Source: Rhizomys pruinosus
Taxonomy: Eukaryota; Chordata; Mammalia; Rodentia; Spalacidae
Direction: 5' to 3'
Assembly (NCBI GenBank): GCA_009823505.1
Contig: VZQC01001015.1
Location: 1,673,977 to 1,737,976 of the forward strand
DNA: 64,000 nt
Shown: in pieces, positions 1 through 12,777 of the stretch
How positions within the stretch are numbered: position 1 is the stretch's first letter
How the letters are laid out: each line of letters starts with the position of its first letter
Position numbers and translations under genes: made by a program
The notes under the pieces: model-generated
What the model was told of the DNA's origin: nothing
The model's input: the letters and a program-made list of their open reading frames with translations, nothing else
Database searches by the model: none

Positions 1-251
1 TTTTTTTTTTTTTGGAACAGTTTTAACAGATTCTGCAGGCATTAATCATATTTACTCCCCAAATAGTAAAGGCATAGGTAAAAGGAAGACAGGACTACTA
101 CTTTGGAAGGCACAAGTCTGTTTATACCCTACGAATAATGGAATATTGCTGATGGCATGTTACCCACAGTAAAAATAGCGTGAACCATAAAGGAGTCAAC
201 AAAGAACCTGCATATGGCCGACAGTGGCATTATCACTTTATGAAATGTTAA

Positions 252-398
252 CTTTTTTTTTGTCTTTTTGAGACAGGGTCTCCCTGAAGCCCCAGTTGGC
301 CTGGAATTCTCTATGTAGACTGGGCTGGCCTTGAACTCACAGAGACCTGCCTGCCTCTGCCTCCAGACTGCTGGAATTAAAGGCATCACCAAACCTGG
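252..398 (-). mobile_element. B1 SINE
   Basis: Antisense T-run then GTCTTTTTGAGACAGGGTC, ending at ACCAAACCTGG. Moderately diverged. Confidence 0.85.
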
Positions 399-1333
399 TC
401 CAACAGGAACTTTATAACAATTAAAAAGAGAAAAACAAACCAACCAACCAACCTCTTTTTTTTTACTCTGTCAAGGAAACAAATCATACTAAATGTTTAT
501 TCAGCCCTTTCCATAATTTTCAAAATATTCTGACTTTTTAATTTGATCCTTGTCTAGTGTCAAGTCAGGTAAGTACTGCTTGTGAACTTTGGGAAGAGCC
601 CTGGACTTGGGTTCTAGTCTTTGTTCTCCTACCAAACAGCTGTGACTGCTTGGGAAAGCCATCCTCCTGACTTTTGTAAAGTTCAATGCTCCATACAAAC
701 ATTCTAATTTAATTAAACAATTTTTATAGTCATTACTAGGCATTAAATAGTACTGGTACATGAAAAATTCTTAACCAGAGAAGCACGGAGTGGAAAACAA
801 ACTAGAGGTACTATGAAAGGAACTAACAGGGAACAAAGCAACAGAAAGATGAAACCCCCTCAACATCAAATAGTACTGGAAACAGGAATAAAGTCTTCTA
901 ACACTGTTGGAGCCTCAATAGATCAGAGTACTATAATACTATTATGTATGCGCTTGCTCACTTCTTTCTTTTTTTTTTTTTGATGCATGGCTTATGTTTT
1001 CAGGCTGGCCTCAATCCTCTACTTATGCCTTTGGAGTAAGTACATGGGAGTCACAGGCACACACCACCTCTCAGGCTGTTACTAGTTCTGATCCAAATTT
1101 TAAGCTAATTTCAAATGCCTTGCATTATCAGTATTTTTGCCCCTGCTAAGAGTGGGTAGGACTTCTTCTAAAACCAGTATATGGTCATGTCACTACAGTG
1201 TACACAGAAGTCCACATTGCAAAACAGTGTTGTTATGAAAACTCTTGTTCAGCTCTAAGGTTTACTAGTAAAGGCTCCTTCTTACAACTGCACTTCTGGA
1301 GAATCAGCACCAGCCAATTGGCACTTATTATTA
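399..1333. other. Gene-free stretch, nothing recognised
   Basis: Mostly unique AT-rich DNA. A weak, very diverged antisense B1 may sit at 962-1078. No exon or conserved signal was seen. Confidence 0.5.
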
Positions 1334-1491
1334 TTTTTTTTTTTTTTTGGTCTTTTCGAGACAGGGTCTCCCTGTAGCCCCAGCTGTCCTGGAACTCACT
1401 TTGTAGACCAGGCTGGCCTTGAACTCACAAAGATCCGCCTGCCTCTGCCTCCCAAGTGCTAGGATTAAAGGCGTGCGCCACCACGCCCGGC
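1334..1491 (-). mobile_element. B1 SINE (near consensus)
   Basis: T-run then TCTTTTCGAGACAGGGTCTC through CCACGCCCGGC. Few differences from the young B1s of the window. Confidence 0.93.
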
Positions 1492-1712
1492 TAGTCAACA
1501 GCTTTTCTAGCCCAAAGTTCCAAAGTCTTCTACATTTCTCCAAACATCCACATGGTCAGGTTCTTCACAGCCAACAGCCCACTCTCTGGTACCAATGAAG
1601 CGCAAAGGCATTGATTGATCTTTGAAAAACTGAGGTTGGAAAGCATTAACCAAGTAAAGAAAGCACTAAAATTAATGCTAAGAATGAAAAATTTACAGTT
1701 ATAATATATTTA

Positions 1713-1924
1713 ATACTTTTTTTGTATGTATATAAATGTACTGTCTGCATGTAGGTTTGTGCACCCGTGTTGTGCAATGCCTTGGAGGTCAGAAGAGGGC
1801 ATTGGATCCTCTGGAACTGGAGTTATAGGTGGTTGTTAGCTGCCATGTGGGTGCTGGGAATGTAATCTGGGTCCTCTGTAAGAGTAGCCAGTGGTGTTAA
1901 TCACTGAGCCATCTCCCCAGCTCC
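1713..1924 (-). mobile_element. B2 SINE (older type)
   Basis: Antisense, from TTTGTATGTATATAAATG through CCATCTCCCCAGCTCC. Lacks the 17-bp duplication. Confidence 0.85.
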
Positions 1925-2689
1925 ATTTACCAAGTTTTATATTGACCTCTGCAAGAGAGGTTGTTTTCCAGTTTCTTTTCTCTGGTTCCAACAAGGAACA
2001 TGCTAGCCCAGCTCATCAGTTCATTTTGGCTCAGTTGATGAGTTAACTATTAAAAGCTTTTCCGGCACTTGTAGACTTTTAAAGTCTTAATATGAATTTT
2101 TTTCCAGGTCACTTGCTAGTGAACCTTGGAAATCTTTGGCAACCCGACTTAATGCTTGTCCAAAGTAGGATTCAGCAAGATTTTCCGGAAGCTCTAACAA
2201 ATGAAAAAGTGATGGAATTCTGTGTGTCAGGATATCGTAGAGAGCCACGCTTCATTCTGCTCTTTCTACGGCTCTGATCTAGCCATCCCTGTGCCTTTAA
2301 AATCATGAACTGATCACGAGCCTTCATGTTTATGACTTAGTAGTTCACTTGATTTAATAACCTGTTTCTGTTATTGAGTCAAAACCCAAACCTCCTTCCC
2401 CATCAGAAACACCCATGCCTCTTCTCTTGTCCACCTTTTGTTTCCTTCCTTGCTCTCACTTATTCATTTCAGTGACAAGTGGGAAGATTCACATGGGAGA
2501 TTTTTGTATAGTCAAAATATTTCTGAAATTAAAAGAATTAAAGATATTTGAGAACAATGATCTGAGACAATTTGCTACAATTAGATACCTATTCCTTAAT
2601 GGGATTATCGGGAGGAAAGAAATTCTTTGAGAAAATTTAAAACAAAAAATAAAACAAAACAAAACAAATAAAAACCAACTTCCAGGCTA

Positions 2690-3190
2690 AACTTGGGAGG
2701 TAGAGGCAGGTGAATCTCTGTGAATTCAAGGGCATCTGGTCTATACAGAGAGTTCCAAGGTAGCCAGGGCAACATAGTAAGTCCCTGTGTCAAAAAACAA
2801 AACAAGACATCTCATAACCTGAGAGTTCATTGTCAGCAAGAGGTGAAGTCTGTCAGAAAATTAGAGTTTGTGGGACCCGAAGGTATGACTCAGTGGTTAA
2901 GAGCACTGGTCGCTCTTAGAGAGGACGCATGTTTGGTTCCCAGCACCCAAATGGCATCAACAACTATCCATAATCCCAGTTGTAGGTGATCCAACACCCT
3001 TTTCTGGCCTCTATGGGCATTGAACATATGTGGTGCACAGCAAAACACTCAAACACATGAAGTAAAAACAAGCCAACTGTGGTGTTGCCTGCTTATAATC
3101 CTACCACTTGACAGAGTGAGACAGAATCACAAGTTCCAGGCCAGCCTGTGCTACATACTGAGCTCCCATCTTTGAGAAAAGAAGGGGGGG
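2690..3190 (+). mobile_element. Three diverged SINE pieces: B1, B2, B1
   Basis: 2690-2812 is a B1 3' part, 2872-3068 an old B2 (GGTATGACTCAGTGGTTAAG head) and 3072-3190 an old B1. All are sense on the plus strand. Confidence 0.65.
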
Positions 3191-3940
3191 GCTGATAGGT
3201 ATATATTATATGAATTAACACACAGTTCTTTTTAAATTAATGCATCGTTCTGATTCTGAGGGATAAGTACGAGCTGTTAGGTTCCTCATCTTGGGACTTC
3301 CCTTCTGGAAAAGAGGCCACGTTCTCATTTTTGCCATGGGAGCCTCCCAGCATAGCCCCTTGCTTCATCAAGATGGAGGGAAGTTACTGAATTCAATATC
3401 TTAATCAGCTCACACCTTTGACATTTTTTCTTATTGGTTAGAAGCAAGTCACAGGTCATTCCTACACTTAAGAAGAGAGACTCAACACAAAGACAAAGAG
3501 GTATGTCCCAGGATCTTGGGGTGCTTGAGGCCACCTTAACTCCCTCCCCACTTAGACTTCCTGGGTTTACATCCTGGTCTCCTGACATACCAGTTCCATT
3601 AACTTTAAGCATACTATTGATCTCAGAGCCTCGAGTTCTTCACCTATAAAATGAAGGGTTTATTTACAACTTTATGACACTGCTCAATTCCACTGATTCT
3701 TGGTCTCACGGTCTTGTGCCACTTTTTTGATTTTTTTTGCCTGTCTTGGCTGCCTCCTGAGCTACCATCCAGTGCTTTAATTGAATTACCATTCCTTTAA
3801 AACTGAAATCAGTTTAAAATTAAAGCTTCTTATAGCATTAGAACTTTAAAAAGACCTGCTATTACTGAAACTTAATTGTAAACACATATCTAGCAGGACT
3901 GAAGTTTGTTTGTGTAGCTCTAAAATGCATCCCGGGCACA
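3190..3940. other. Gene-free stretch, nothing recognised
   Basis: Unique sequence with only short chance open frames. No repeat I can name. Confidence 0.5.
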
Positions 3941-4175
3941 CACCTTGTGGACGACAAGATCTGGGGCAGATCTGCCTTGGTAAGTCTCCTCCCTGCTGTC
4001 TGTGACCTCAGCCCTGCCAGGTCTCCTGGACACTCCTGGTGGCTGTCCCAACACCACCTCTGTGCGCTCCCTTTCTTGCCCTTCCTTGGGCTCACCATCT
4101 CTACTCTGTTAAGACCTTGTGGATCCCTAATCTAGGAACTTTCCCAGACCTGCCTTGGTGAGTCTCCTTTCTCAC

Positions 4176-4823
4176 ACTGTGCTAGACAGCTTCAACTTAA
4201 CAAACCTAGTTAGAGGGAACTTCAATTAAGGAATTGTCTCCATTGGTTTGACCTGTGGCCATGTCTATTGGGCATTTTCTTCACTATTGACTGATGTGGG
4301 AGGGCCCAACCCACTGTGGATAGTGCCACCCTTGTGCAGGGGATCCTGTGTTGTATAAGAAAGCAAGCTGGGGCTGGAGAGATAGCCTAGCGGTTAAGAG
4401 CACCGATTGCTCTTGCAGAGGACCCGGGTTCGATCCCTAACACCCACATGGTGGCTAAGAACCTTCTGTAACTCCGATTCCAGGAGAACTCCAGTTCCAG
4501 GGTAATCTGAGACTCTCTTCTGACCTCCGCGGCATTGCACGACACGGGTGCACAGACCTACATGCAGACAGTGCATTCATACACATACAAAAATAAATAA
4601 AATTAAAAAAAAAAAGCAAGCAAGCAAGCTGAACCAGGCTAGAAGAGCAAGTTAATAAGCAGTGTTCCTCCGTGGCCTGTGCTTCAGCTCCTGCCTCCAG
4701 GTTCCTGCCCTGATTTCCTTCAATGATAAACTGAGACCTGGGAGATGTAAGTAGAATAAAGGTTTCTCTTCTAAGTTGGTTTTGGTCAGTGTTTTTATCA
4801 CAGCAACGGAACATAAGAGAACA
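4176..4823 (+). mobile_element. Solo LTR-like element inserted in the L1 monomers, itself split by a B2
   Basis: It starts CTGTGCTAGACAGCTTCAAC and ends AAGAGAACA. It contains a TATAAGAAAG box at 4354 and an AATAAA near 4755. CTCAC flanks it (4171-4175 and 4824-4828) as a likely 5-bp target duplication. The same family recurs in antisense at 14858, 41602, 57583 and 59038. I cannot name the family with certainty. Confidence 0.6.
4370..4613 (+). mobile_element. B2 SINE (young 17-bp-duplication type)
   Basis: Full length with the GCCTAGCGG head. It is flanked by AAGCAAGCT on both sides, inside the LTR. Confidence 0.9.
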
Positions 4824-5391
4824 CTCACTCCCAGCACTCCATGATCTCAGCTATGCCAGGACCTTTGGAATCCCCTGAGGCTTTCCCAGCCCTGCTGTGG
4901 TGCACTGCCTTTCCTACACCTCCTTGGGACTGTCATCTCTGGTCTGTTAGGACCCTGTTAGATCCTCAGATTGAGGAGCTTTACCAGAGCAAATTTCCTT
5001 TCCTGAATGTCCCTGTCCTCTGCAGTCACCACCTCAGCTCTGCCAGGACTCTTGTGCACTGCTGGGAGCCTTTCCAGACCTGCCTTGCAGTCAGACCTGA
5101 GTAAGTGACTAGGATCCTTTTTCCCTAAGACCTGTGAGCTCTCCCAGCCTGACCTATCAGACAACTTGTTCACTTAGCAAGACCCAGCCCACCTGCTGTT
5201 CCAAAACTGAGGACTCAGCCCTGGAACTTTAACTCAAAATTGCAATTATCCTTAGGTTAAATGAGACTACTCCGTACACCCAATTTACGTATCAATATAA
5301 ACTGTCTCCCAAACTGAAAGGCAAGTAACTGCTCAGTTAGGCTGTAACCTAACAAGTCAGGGAAACAGCAAAGATACAAATAACCACTCAA

Positions 5392-5624
5392 GGGGCTGGA
5401 GAGATGGCTCAGCAGTTGAGAGCTCCGACTGCTCTTGCAGAGGACCCAGGTTCTATTCCCAGCACCCACATGGTGGCTAAGAACCGTCTTTAACTCCAGT
5501 TCCAGGGGGAATCCGACTCCTTCTTCTGATCTCTGAGGCATTGCATGACACAAGTGCACCAACCTACATGCAGACAGTACACTCATGCACATAAAAAAAT
5601 AAAATAATTAATTAAAAAAAAAAC
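5392..5624 (+). mobile_element. B2 SINE (older type, no 17-bp duplication)
   Basis: Head GGCTCAGCAG and a single CTCCAGTTCCAGGGGGAA. It separates the L1 monomers from the ORF1 region. Confidence 0.9.
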
Positions 5625-6769
5625 AATCACTCAACAAAAATGAGACCGCTTACCTATACCAAGAAACACTACCACCAACACAAATCCAGGTGCCTAGGTT
5701 TCAATGAAAAAAATATGAATAAATAAGATAATATGTCTACTACAGAAATTAGCGTCCTCATCATAATGTTTCCTGAGAATGGCAGTCCAGTGGGTGCACC
5801 AGACAATGATTTTAAAATAGCAATTATAAATATGTTCAGGGAACTCAAAGAAGATATGAATAAAAGACTAAACGAAGACTGTGAAAACTGAGTTTAATGA
5901 GATAACTAAAACAATTCAAATCATGAAATTAGAATTTAATAAAAGCATAGGATCTCTGAAGAAAAGTCAAACTGAAATAAAACTTGAAATGAAAAACTCA
6001 GGTGCTCAAAAAAATTACAGTAAAAAGGAAGTAGAGGAAGTAGAGAATATCAGCTCTTGAAGATAAGCTTTCTGAAATGGATAACTCAATCAAAGAAAAT
6101 GTCAAACCTAAATTAAGCCAGGAATGTAGTATACAAGAGCTCAGGGGCACTGTAAAAAAAAAAAACACAAACAAACCTACAAATCATAGGCATAGAAGGA
6201 GAAGAAAGTCACAGAAAATATTTTTAATAAAACCATAGAAGAAAATTTCCCAGATCTAAGAAAGAAATATCTATCAAAGTACAAGAAGCATACAAAATAC
6301 CAGGTAGAAAAGTCCAGAAAAGAAATTTCCTGTGTCATTTAATAGTCAAAATTCTGCATGTACAGAACAAAGAAAAGATATTGAAAGCTGTGATAGAGAA
6401 AGGGTAAATCACATATAAAGACAAGATTATCAGAATAACAACTGATTTTTCAATGGAGACCATGAAAGCCAGAAGGGTTTGGACCAATGCTGTACAAGTT
6501 AGGAAAGAATAGATTCCAGCCTAGACTATTATACCCAGCAAAACTATCAGTTGTGATTGAAGGAGAAAGAAAAACTTCCCATGACAAAAACAGATTTAAG
6601 GAACTTATGTCTGTAAAACCAGCTCTAGAGCAAATATTCAATGGAATGCTTCGGTCTGAAGAGAAGATTAAACACACTCAAAAGGGCACAATGAATACAT
6701 AAATTATACTAAGAACCAGCACCATACCACCAACATAGCAGGAATTAATATACCTTATCAATATTAATT

Positions 6770-7935
6770 GTCTCAGCTCCCCAGTGAAAAGACACAGACT
6801 AACTGATGGGATTAGGAAACAGGATTCATTGGTTTGCTGCCTCCAAGAAACATACCTCACCAGCAATGGTTGATGCCATCTTAAGGTAAAAGGATAGGAA
6901 AAGGATATTCCAAGTAAATGGAACTATAAAAGGGGGAAAAAAGCAGGTGTAGTTATTCTAATATCCAATCAAATTAACTTCAAAATAAACTAGTCAGAAG
7001 AGACAGGGACACTCACCTCATGGACAGAAAAATATACTAGGAAGATATTGTAATTCTGAACATACATGCACCAAATGCAGGGGCACCCAATTTCATAAAA
7101 GAAACATGATCAAATCTAAAATCACAGATTGAATCCAACATAGGGAGAGTGGGTGACTTCAATATGCCACTGTCACAAACAGACAAGTCGGCCAGACAAA
7201 ATTTTAGTTTTTTAGAGCAATCTGGAGTTAGATGACATGATAAATCAAATGGAGCTTACAGACATCTACAGAATGTTCCACCCAAACATCAAAGAAACAC
7301 TTCCTTCTCATCAGCCCATGGAACCTTCTCCAAAATTGACCACATATTAGGACACAAAGGAAGTCTCCACAAATGTAGAAAAATTGAAATATCCTGATTT
7401 TATTTGAGCACAAAGAAATAAAGCTAGGTATCAACAACAATAAAAGTGGGAAAAAGTACACAAACTCATGGAAGCCAAACAACACAGTACTGAATGAAAT
7501 TTGGATCAAGGGAGAAATTAAGAAGGAAAAACTTAAATTCCTAGAGTTGAATAAAACTAAAACACAGCATATGAAATCTATGGGACACAACGAAGTTCAC
7601 CCCAAGAGGGTGACCTTAAGTGCTTACACCAGAAAATTAGAAACATCTCACATAAATAAAATAATGATACACTGGAAAACCTTGGAAAGCCATGAACAAA
7701 CGACACCTAAAAAGAGTCCATGAAAAGAGATAAATAAAATCAAGGCCAAAATTAATGAAGTAGAAACAAAGAAAACAATACAAAGAATCAGTGACATGAA
7801 GAGCTGGTTCTTTGGAAATATTAAAAAGATTGACAAACCTTTCACCAAATTAACAAAAGGAAAAAGAGGACCCAAATTAACAAACTCAGAGATGAAAAGG
7901 AAAACCTTACAACAGATCCTGAGAAATTCAGAAAT
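6770..7935 (+). pseudogene. L1 ORF2 N-terminal (endonuclease and linker) relic
   Basis: Recognisable peptides in shifting frames: KRHRL near 6788, CLQETYLT near 6840 (metal-binding Glu of the APE-like endonuclease), VGDFNMPLS near 7151 and SKIDHILGH near 7330 (catalytic Asp-His). Further on there is a W-FF-KIDKP linker near 7805. Frameshifts and stops make it non-functional. Confidence 0.8.
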
Positions 7936-7953
7936 ATGTAAGGACATACTTTA

Positions 7954-8220
7954 TTTTTTTTTTTTTAATCTTTTTTTTTTAATTTTTTTTTATTTATTTC
8001 TGTATGTGTATGAATGTACTGTCTGCATGCAAGTCTGTGCACCCGTGTCGTGCAATGCCGCGGAGGTCAGAAGAGGGCGTCGGATTCCCCTGGAACTGGA
8101 GCTCTCCTTGAATTGGAGTTTCAGACGGTTTTCGGCCGTCATGTGGGTGCTGGGGATCGAACCCGGGTCCTCTGTAAGAGCGGTCGGCGCTCTTAACCGC
8201 TAGGCCATCTCTCCAGCCCC
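7954..8220 (-). mobile_element. B2 SINE (young type) at the L1 3' limit
   Basis: Antisense copy with an 18-bp perfect target duplication ATGTAAGGACATACTTTA at 7936-7953 and 8221-8238, so it is a recent insertion. Confidence 0.95.
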
Positions 8221-8238
8221 ATGTAAGGACATACTTTA

Positions 8239-8905
8239 AAAAGGACCTTACATATATCTCAATCAGAGAAATTTGATCCTCAAGTGACCTTGAGAAAAAA
8301 AAAACCTTGGTTAATCTGGGCTAACTGTGTGGCCTTAAACATCCAAAAGGAAAATATAACCAGAAATAAATAATCAGTAAGGCCTGAGAAATTCTACTTC
8401 AGATATAAAACTTGAGATCTTAGTAAAAAGACAAAAAGACAAAAAAAAGGCACTGTTGTTTTGCTTGTCTTCAGTTCTTACTGGCAAGTGCATCTACCCT
8501 GTGGCTGACACTGCTTTTGCCATCCTTCAAAGACATGAGACACAGCTTTTGAACCTTCTAATATAAGCTCATGTCTCTCCAAGAATCCTCCAAACCTTCA
8601 GTGCCAGATGGGGACTGCTGAGACATCCAGCTTGTGGACTGGGCAGCTACCGGAGTTTCCACTTCTTCAGAGTATAGACTGCTATTGTTGGACTACCCAG
8701 GCTGTATCATGGAGGCCAGTACAGGCAGATCAAGACAGGAAGTGGTGCTTACTGAACCTCATTTGGTGACCACGGGAAGGGAAGACTCCAGTGTGGAGCA
8801 CAGGTACAGGATTGACGGTTGTTTGGGCTTACCAAGGAGTAGCCTTCAAACACTTCCTTAAGGAAAACATGACATCTTTCAGCCCAATAAAGAAAAAAAA
8901 ATCAT
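8239..8905 (+). repeat. Unclassified repeat-like stretch ending in an A-run
   Basis: Sequence with a possible poly(A) end (CCAATAAAG then A-run near 8885-8902). The segment around 8608-8715 resembles a common rodent interspersed element that I cannot name. No coding potential was recognised. Confidence 0.3.
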
Positions 8906-9239
8906 AAGCTGAAGATGTTAAAACCTATGTTGTCATAATCTTGATATATGTGTGCCATACATATATGCATATTTTGGAGTGATACAAATTGGAAGGAACA
9001 ACAACAACAAAAAAGACTGGGTCAAAGAACTGACTGAAACAGTAAGCATCTGCCCAAAACAGTAAACTTCTGCATTGAAAATTCAAAAAACAAAGATTGA
9101 TAAAAATATGAAAGACATATATGGCAGAATGCATGAGCTGTGGTGAGATGTGGGGCAAGGAAGGGGGGAAATGGGTCAGACTGCTACAGGCATCAAACAT
9201 CTCTGAGGACCATAGGTGTAACATCTGTCTACAGTGAGT

Positions 9240-10486
9240 CCTAATGAACTTTACCTCCTAGGTGCAGCACAGTTTCAATATGAGAGACCTCCTTACCTCT
9301 TTTTCATAGAACAAAGAAAAACAGTGTGGTGATGAAGTCATCCTTTAACGGTAAATTAGAGCTGACTGTTATAGAAGTAATCTCTTATAAAACTGGAAAA
9401 ACTGCTTTCTTTAATTGACTAATATACATAGGAACTGTAAAAAGGATTATTGTCTATTCAGAAACAAATATAATACTAAAATCTCTTTAAGTAGTTCATA
9501 TAATTAATACAAGAGAGCACTGATAGCAGCAATGGATTATTCTGCCAAGGAGATGCTAGCTAGGGGACCCAAGCCCCCGCCCCCCAAAAAAAAGGTTAAG
9601 GCTTATTGCCTGTAAACTGGGATATCTGCAAGAAAAGAGGTGGTAAGGTCCGCCCTGCTGTCAATGACCTGATGTAACCATGGGAGGATGGTATCAAGAT
9701 CGCACTTACAAGTATACAGTTGGTCTCTGGAATACCAGAGAGTGTTACCAAAGGCCACTGAACCAATAAAGCAAATGTTGGTCTCCTTGAGTCAAGCAAA
9801 ACTCCTCCACCAACATCAGCTACACCCCAATTGCTTGGAGATACTGTGCAGCAGTGGCAGCCATATGTCTGTATATCCCAAATTTATTTGATTATTTTAG
9901 CTCTCTCCTTGGAGGAATAACTCGTGGATGTCCCACAAGCTTATCTTCTAGTGATTAGGAGATTTATATGCCACAGTAAGGCCTTGTCATCTCTCTCAGG
10001 GGAAAAAAAGTAATCCAGGGATTAACACACCATGCAAACATCTTGTTCTATACCAAAGTAACCTACCATAGTAACTAGCAATGTTTAATAAACAATATAT
10101 ATCTAATCGCTTTGCTTCATTAGTAGGATTGAAAGCCGTCCCTGGGCAATCGGTCAGCCACGAAAGGAAACAGCCAGAACTTAGAGTCCAAAACTACATC
10201 TCCAGACAAAGTAGACGTTGTGCTTCTTGTCCACCTGTGCCCCATCTCTAAGCCTAAGGAACAATCTGGTGGAAGAGGGGAGTGGTATATTGTTTAGGGG
10301 CTGCGAATGGGGTGAATGGTAAAAACTACGACAATATAGTCTGGACACTTATTTGATCAATCTTATTGGAACATTCAAGCCCCTCCAGCTGGATTGGTGG
10401 AGCCTTGGGCTCTGTGGGCTGGGCACAACTGCCTTGCAAATTGGTTTTATATGAGCGATTCTTGTCAAAAAAAAAAAAAAAAAAAA
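9240..10486 (+). mobile_element. Unclassified poly(A) retroposon, copy 1
   Basis: Shares most of its length with 22962-24082 and 11300-12763 (for example TAATTGACTAAT..ACATAGGAACTG, CCAGAGAGTGTTACCAAAGG, and the block near TTAGCTCTCTCCTTGGAGGA). It ends in a 20-bp A-run at 10467-10486. The left limit is uncertain (about 9050-9240). Stops break all frames. Confidence 0.7.
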
Positions 10487-11160
10487 GGAGCTAGGATACT
10501 GACATTTGAAACTAACTGGGAATATAAAATGCTAGTTGTTTTATTTATATTTGTATGTAGGTTGGTCTCTATATTTTTCTGAAATACACAACATCTCAGT
10601 GTAACACTTTCTTTTTATTGTAGGACAATTTAAAGGAATTAAGCTTAAATTTTACTTCCCAAATAAAGTAGAAGTCTTAGTCCAGTCATATAGCATTAAA
10701 GAGCAAAGTGTTTATGGGTAAAATTTATTTAGAGGTACTCAACTCTGCCCAAGCTTTATCCACCAAGTATAGATATTTTAAGGCTTAGTGAATTGTTTAG
10801 GATTAGTTAATTTAGGTGTAGGTTTTGGTGGAAATGGTAATACAACTGAACTAATTGGGAATATAAACTGTTTAATTGCGTTTTATTTATAAATTTTTAT
10901 TGGGTTAAGGTATACAAATGGCCTATATTTTTCTCTGAATAACACAACATCAATTTTATAACATTTTCTTTTACTTGTAGGACAATTTAAAGGAACTTAA
11001 GCTTAAATTTCCTTCCCAAATAAGTAGCATACAGTCATGAGAAACAGTTTGGGTAAATTTAATGAAAGCTTATGCCTTGGCTCCTGTTTTGGGTATGTGT
11101 AATACAACTTGGGCATCTATAGGTCAAAACATAAAAACCTAAAAAAAAAAAAAAAAAGAG
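10487..11160 (+). repeat. Two diverged tandem copies of a 340-357-bp unit
   Basis: Shared landmarks: AACTAA.TGGGAATATAAA (10510 and 849 bases past 10000), the block ending TTGTAGGACAATTTAAAGGA (10624 and 10981) and TTAAGCTTAAATTT.CTTCCCAAATAA. Nature unknown. It lies between two copies of the unclassified retroposon. Confidence 0.65.
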
Positions 11161-11299
11161 GGAGGGTGGGAGGTGGGGTACTATCCTTTCTGGGATACAC
11201 AATGGAAAACTGTGGTTCCAATCCTATTGATAAATTTCAATTTTTCTGATCTTGAAACTAACAATGGGAGGAGAATTTTATGTTCCCACAGGTAAAAAA

Positions 11300-12763
11300 T
11301 CACCAATCCAAATGCCTGAAAACATACAACTTATGGCTGTGCAGGTGAACTGGGAATGCCAGCACAGAGAGATTGACCCTCTGAACATTAAGGAATGAGG
11401 ACCCAGACTGCCTGAGTCACGGACACTGAGCATCTCTCTAATAATATTGGAGTTGACTGTTTATAATGTGCCCTAAAGAAGTTTACCTCCAGATGCTGAG
11501 AAACCTTCCTACCTCTCCCCTTTTTAGAAAAAGAAAAACATTGATGGTAATGAAACCACTCCTAACTGTAAACTAGAGCCAATTGTTACAGTGGTAATTT
11601 CCTAAAAAACAGGCATAACTATTAAACTGATTGATAGGCATAGAACTTGTGAAAGGATATTTCTCTATCTAGAGCCAAATTCAATAGTAAAGTGTTTATA
11701 AGTTGTGTAATTAAGCCAAATATATTACTACAGGAAAGCTCTGACATAAGCAATGAATTATTCTGCCTAGGAGATGTTGCTAGGGGATTCAACAACCCCA
11801 CCCCCCCAAATTATAAAGGCCTTTTGCCTATTAGTGGGATATATGCAAGGAGAAAGGCAGTAAAAGTTGTCGAAACCTGGTGTGAGCATGAAAAATGTTA
11901 TGGGACATCACTTGCTAGCATACAAATGGCCTCTGAAATGCTAGAGAGCGTTACCAAAGCCACTAAAGCAATACAGCAAAACATTGGTCTCCCCGAAGAC
12001 AAGCAAGACTCCTCTGTCAATATCAGCTACACCTCAAAAGCCTGAGATACTGTGCAACTGAGAACTGTGCAGCAGCAAGTGTCTATATATATCCCAATCT
12101 ATTTGGCTATTAGCTCTCTCCTTGGAGGAATAACTCACAGCGGATGCCACAAGCTTATGTCCTCTAGTGGTTAGGTGTTATAAGCCACAATAAGAACTTG
12201 TCACCCTTTATAGAGAACCACAGTTTGCGGATAGCATTCCACCAAGCATCGTGTGTCTATGCTCACAACTTAGCTTGACATAATAATGGGTACTGCTTAA
12301 ATGCCTGTAAATCCAATAGCTTGTGCTTTGTTAGTATGACTAAAAAGGGATCACTGAAGTGTCAATCCATGAAGGGAAACAACCTGAACAGACTGAGTCC
12401 AAAATGACCATTCCAAAGAAAAATTAGACGTTTTCTTCTCACCCACTTGTGCCCCTTTCCCAAAGCCCAGGGAACAAACTGCGGAAGAGAGGCGTGGTAG
12501 ATTGTAAGGGCTGTGAGAGATAGGGGTGAATCATGGACTACAGGAATATAGTCTGGACTCCTGATTGATCAACATGCCTGTGCATACAAGCTTCTCCAAC
12601 TGGACTATGGGAACCTTGGGTTGTTCAAAATTTGGACATAGATACTTGCAAAATGCACCAATTACCTAATTGTATGACATACTGAGTAACATCAATGTTA
12701 TCTGCAAACAACTGTGTCATTATATTGTACAATCCCTTAAAAAAAATAAATTGAAAAAAAAAG
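11300..12763 (+). mobile_element. Unclassified poly(A) retroposon, copy 2 (most diverged)
   Basis: It aligns with copy 1 from about GTTTACCTCC (11481) to CTCCAACTGGA (12593). A distinct 3' end follows, with an A-rich tail at 12738-12763. It contains an open frame of 117 codons (11692-12045) that is broken in the other copies. I recognise no protein family in it. Confidence 0.65.
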
Positions 12764-12777
12764 AATGAAAAAAATTG

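Larger units (their letters stand above)
3955..5160 (+). repeat. L1 5'UTR monomer array (about 200-bp units)
   Basis: Three diverged units can be lined up on motifs such as CTCAGC.CTGCCAGG, CTTGGG.CT.TCATCTCT and TTTCCCAGACCTGCCTTG, starting near 4010, 4848 and 5033. The inserted LTR (4176-4823) splits the array. Rodent L1 promoters are built from tandem monomers of about this length. Confidence 0.55.
3940..7953 (+). mobile_element. LINE-1 remnant with 5' monomers, ORF1 region and ORF2 endonuclease region
   Basis: In order: about 200-bp tandem promoter-type monomers (3955-5160), a spacer holding a B2, an A-rich ORF1-like region (about 5690-6700) and the ORF2 start with endonuclease motifs. 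The copy stops before the reverse-transcriptase catalytic core, at about 7935. All frames are broken by stops, so it cannot code. It was later hit by an LTR, two B2s within the 5' part and one B2 at its 3' limit. Confidence 0.8.
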
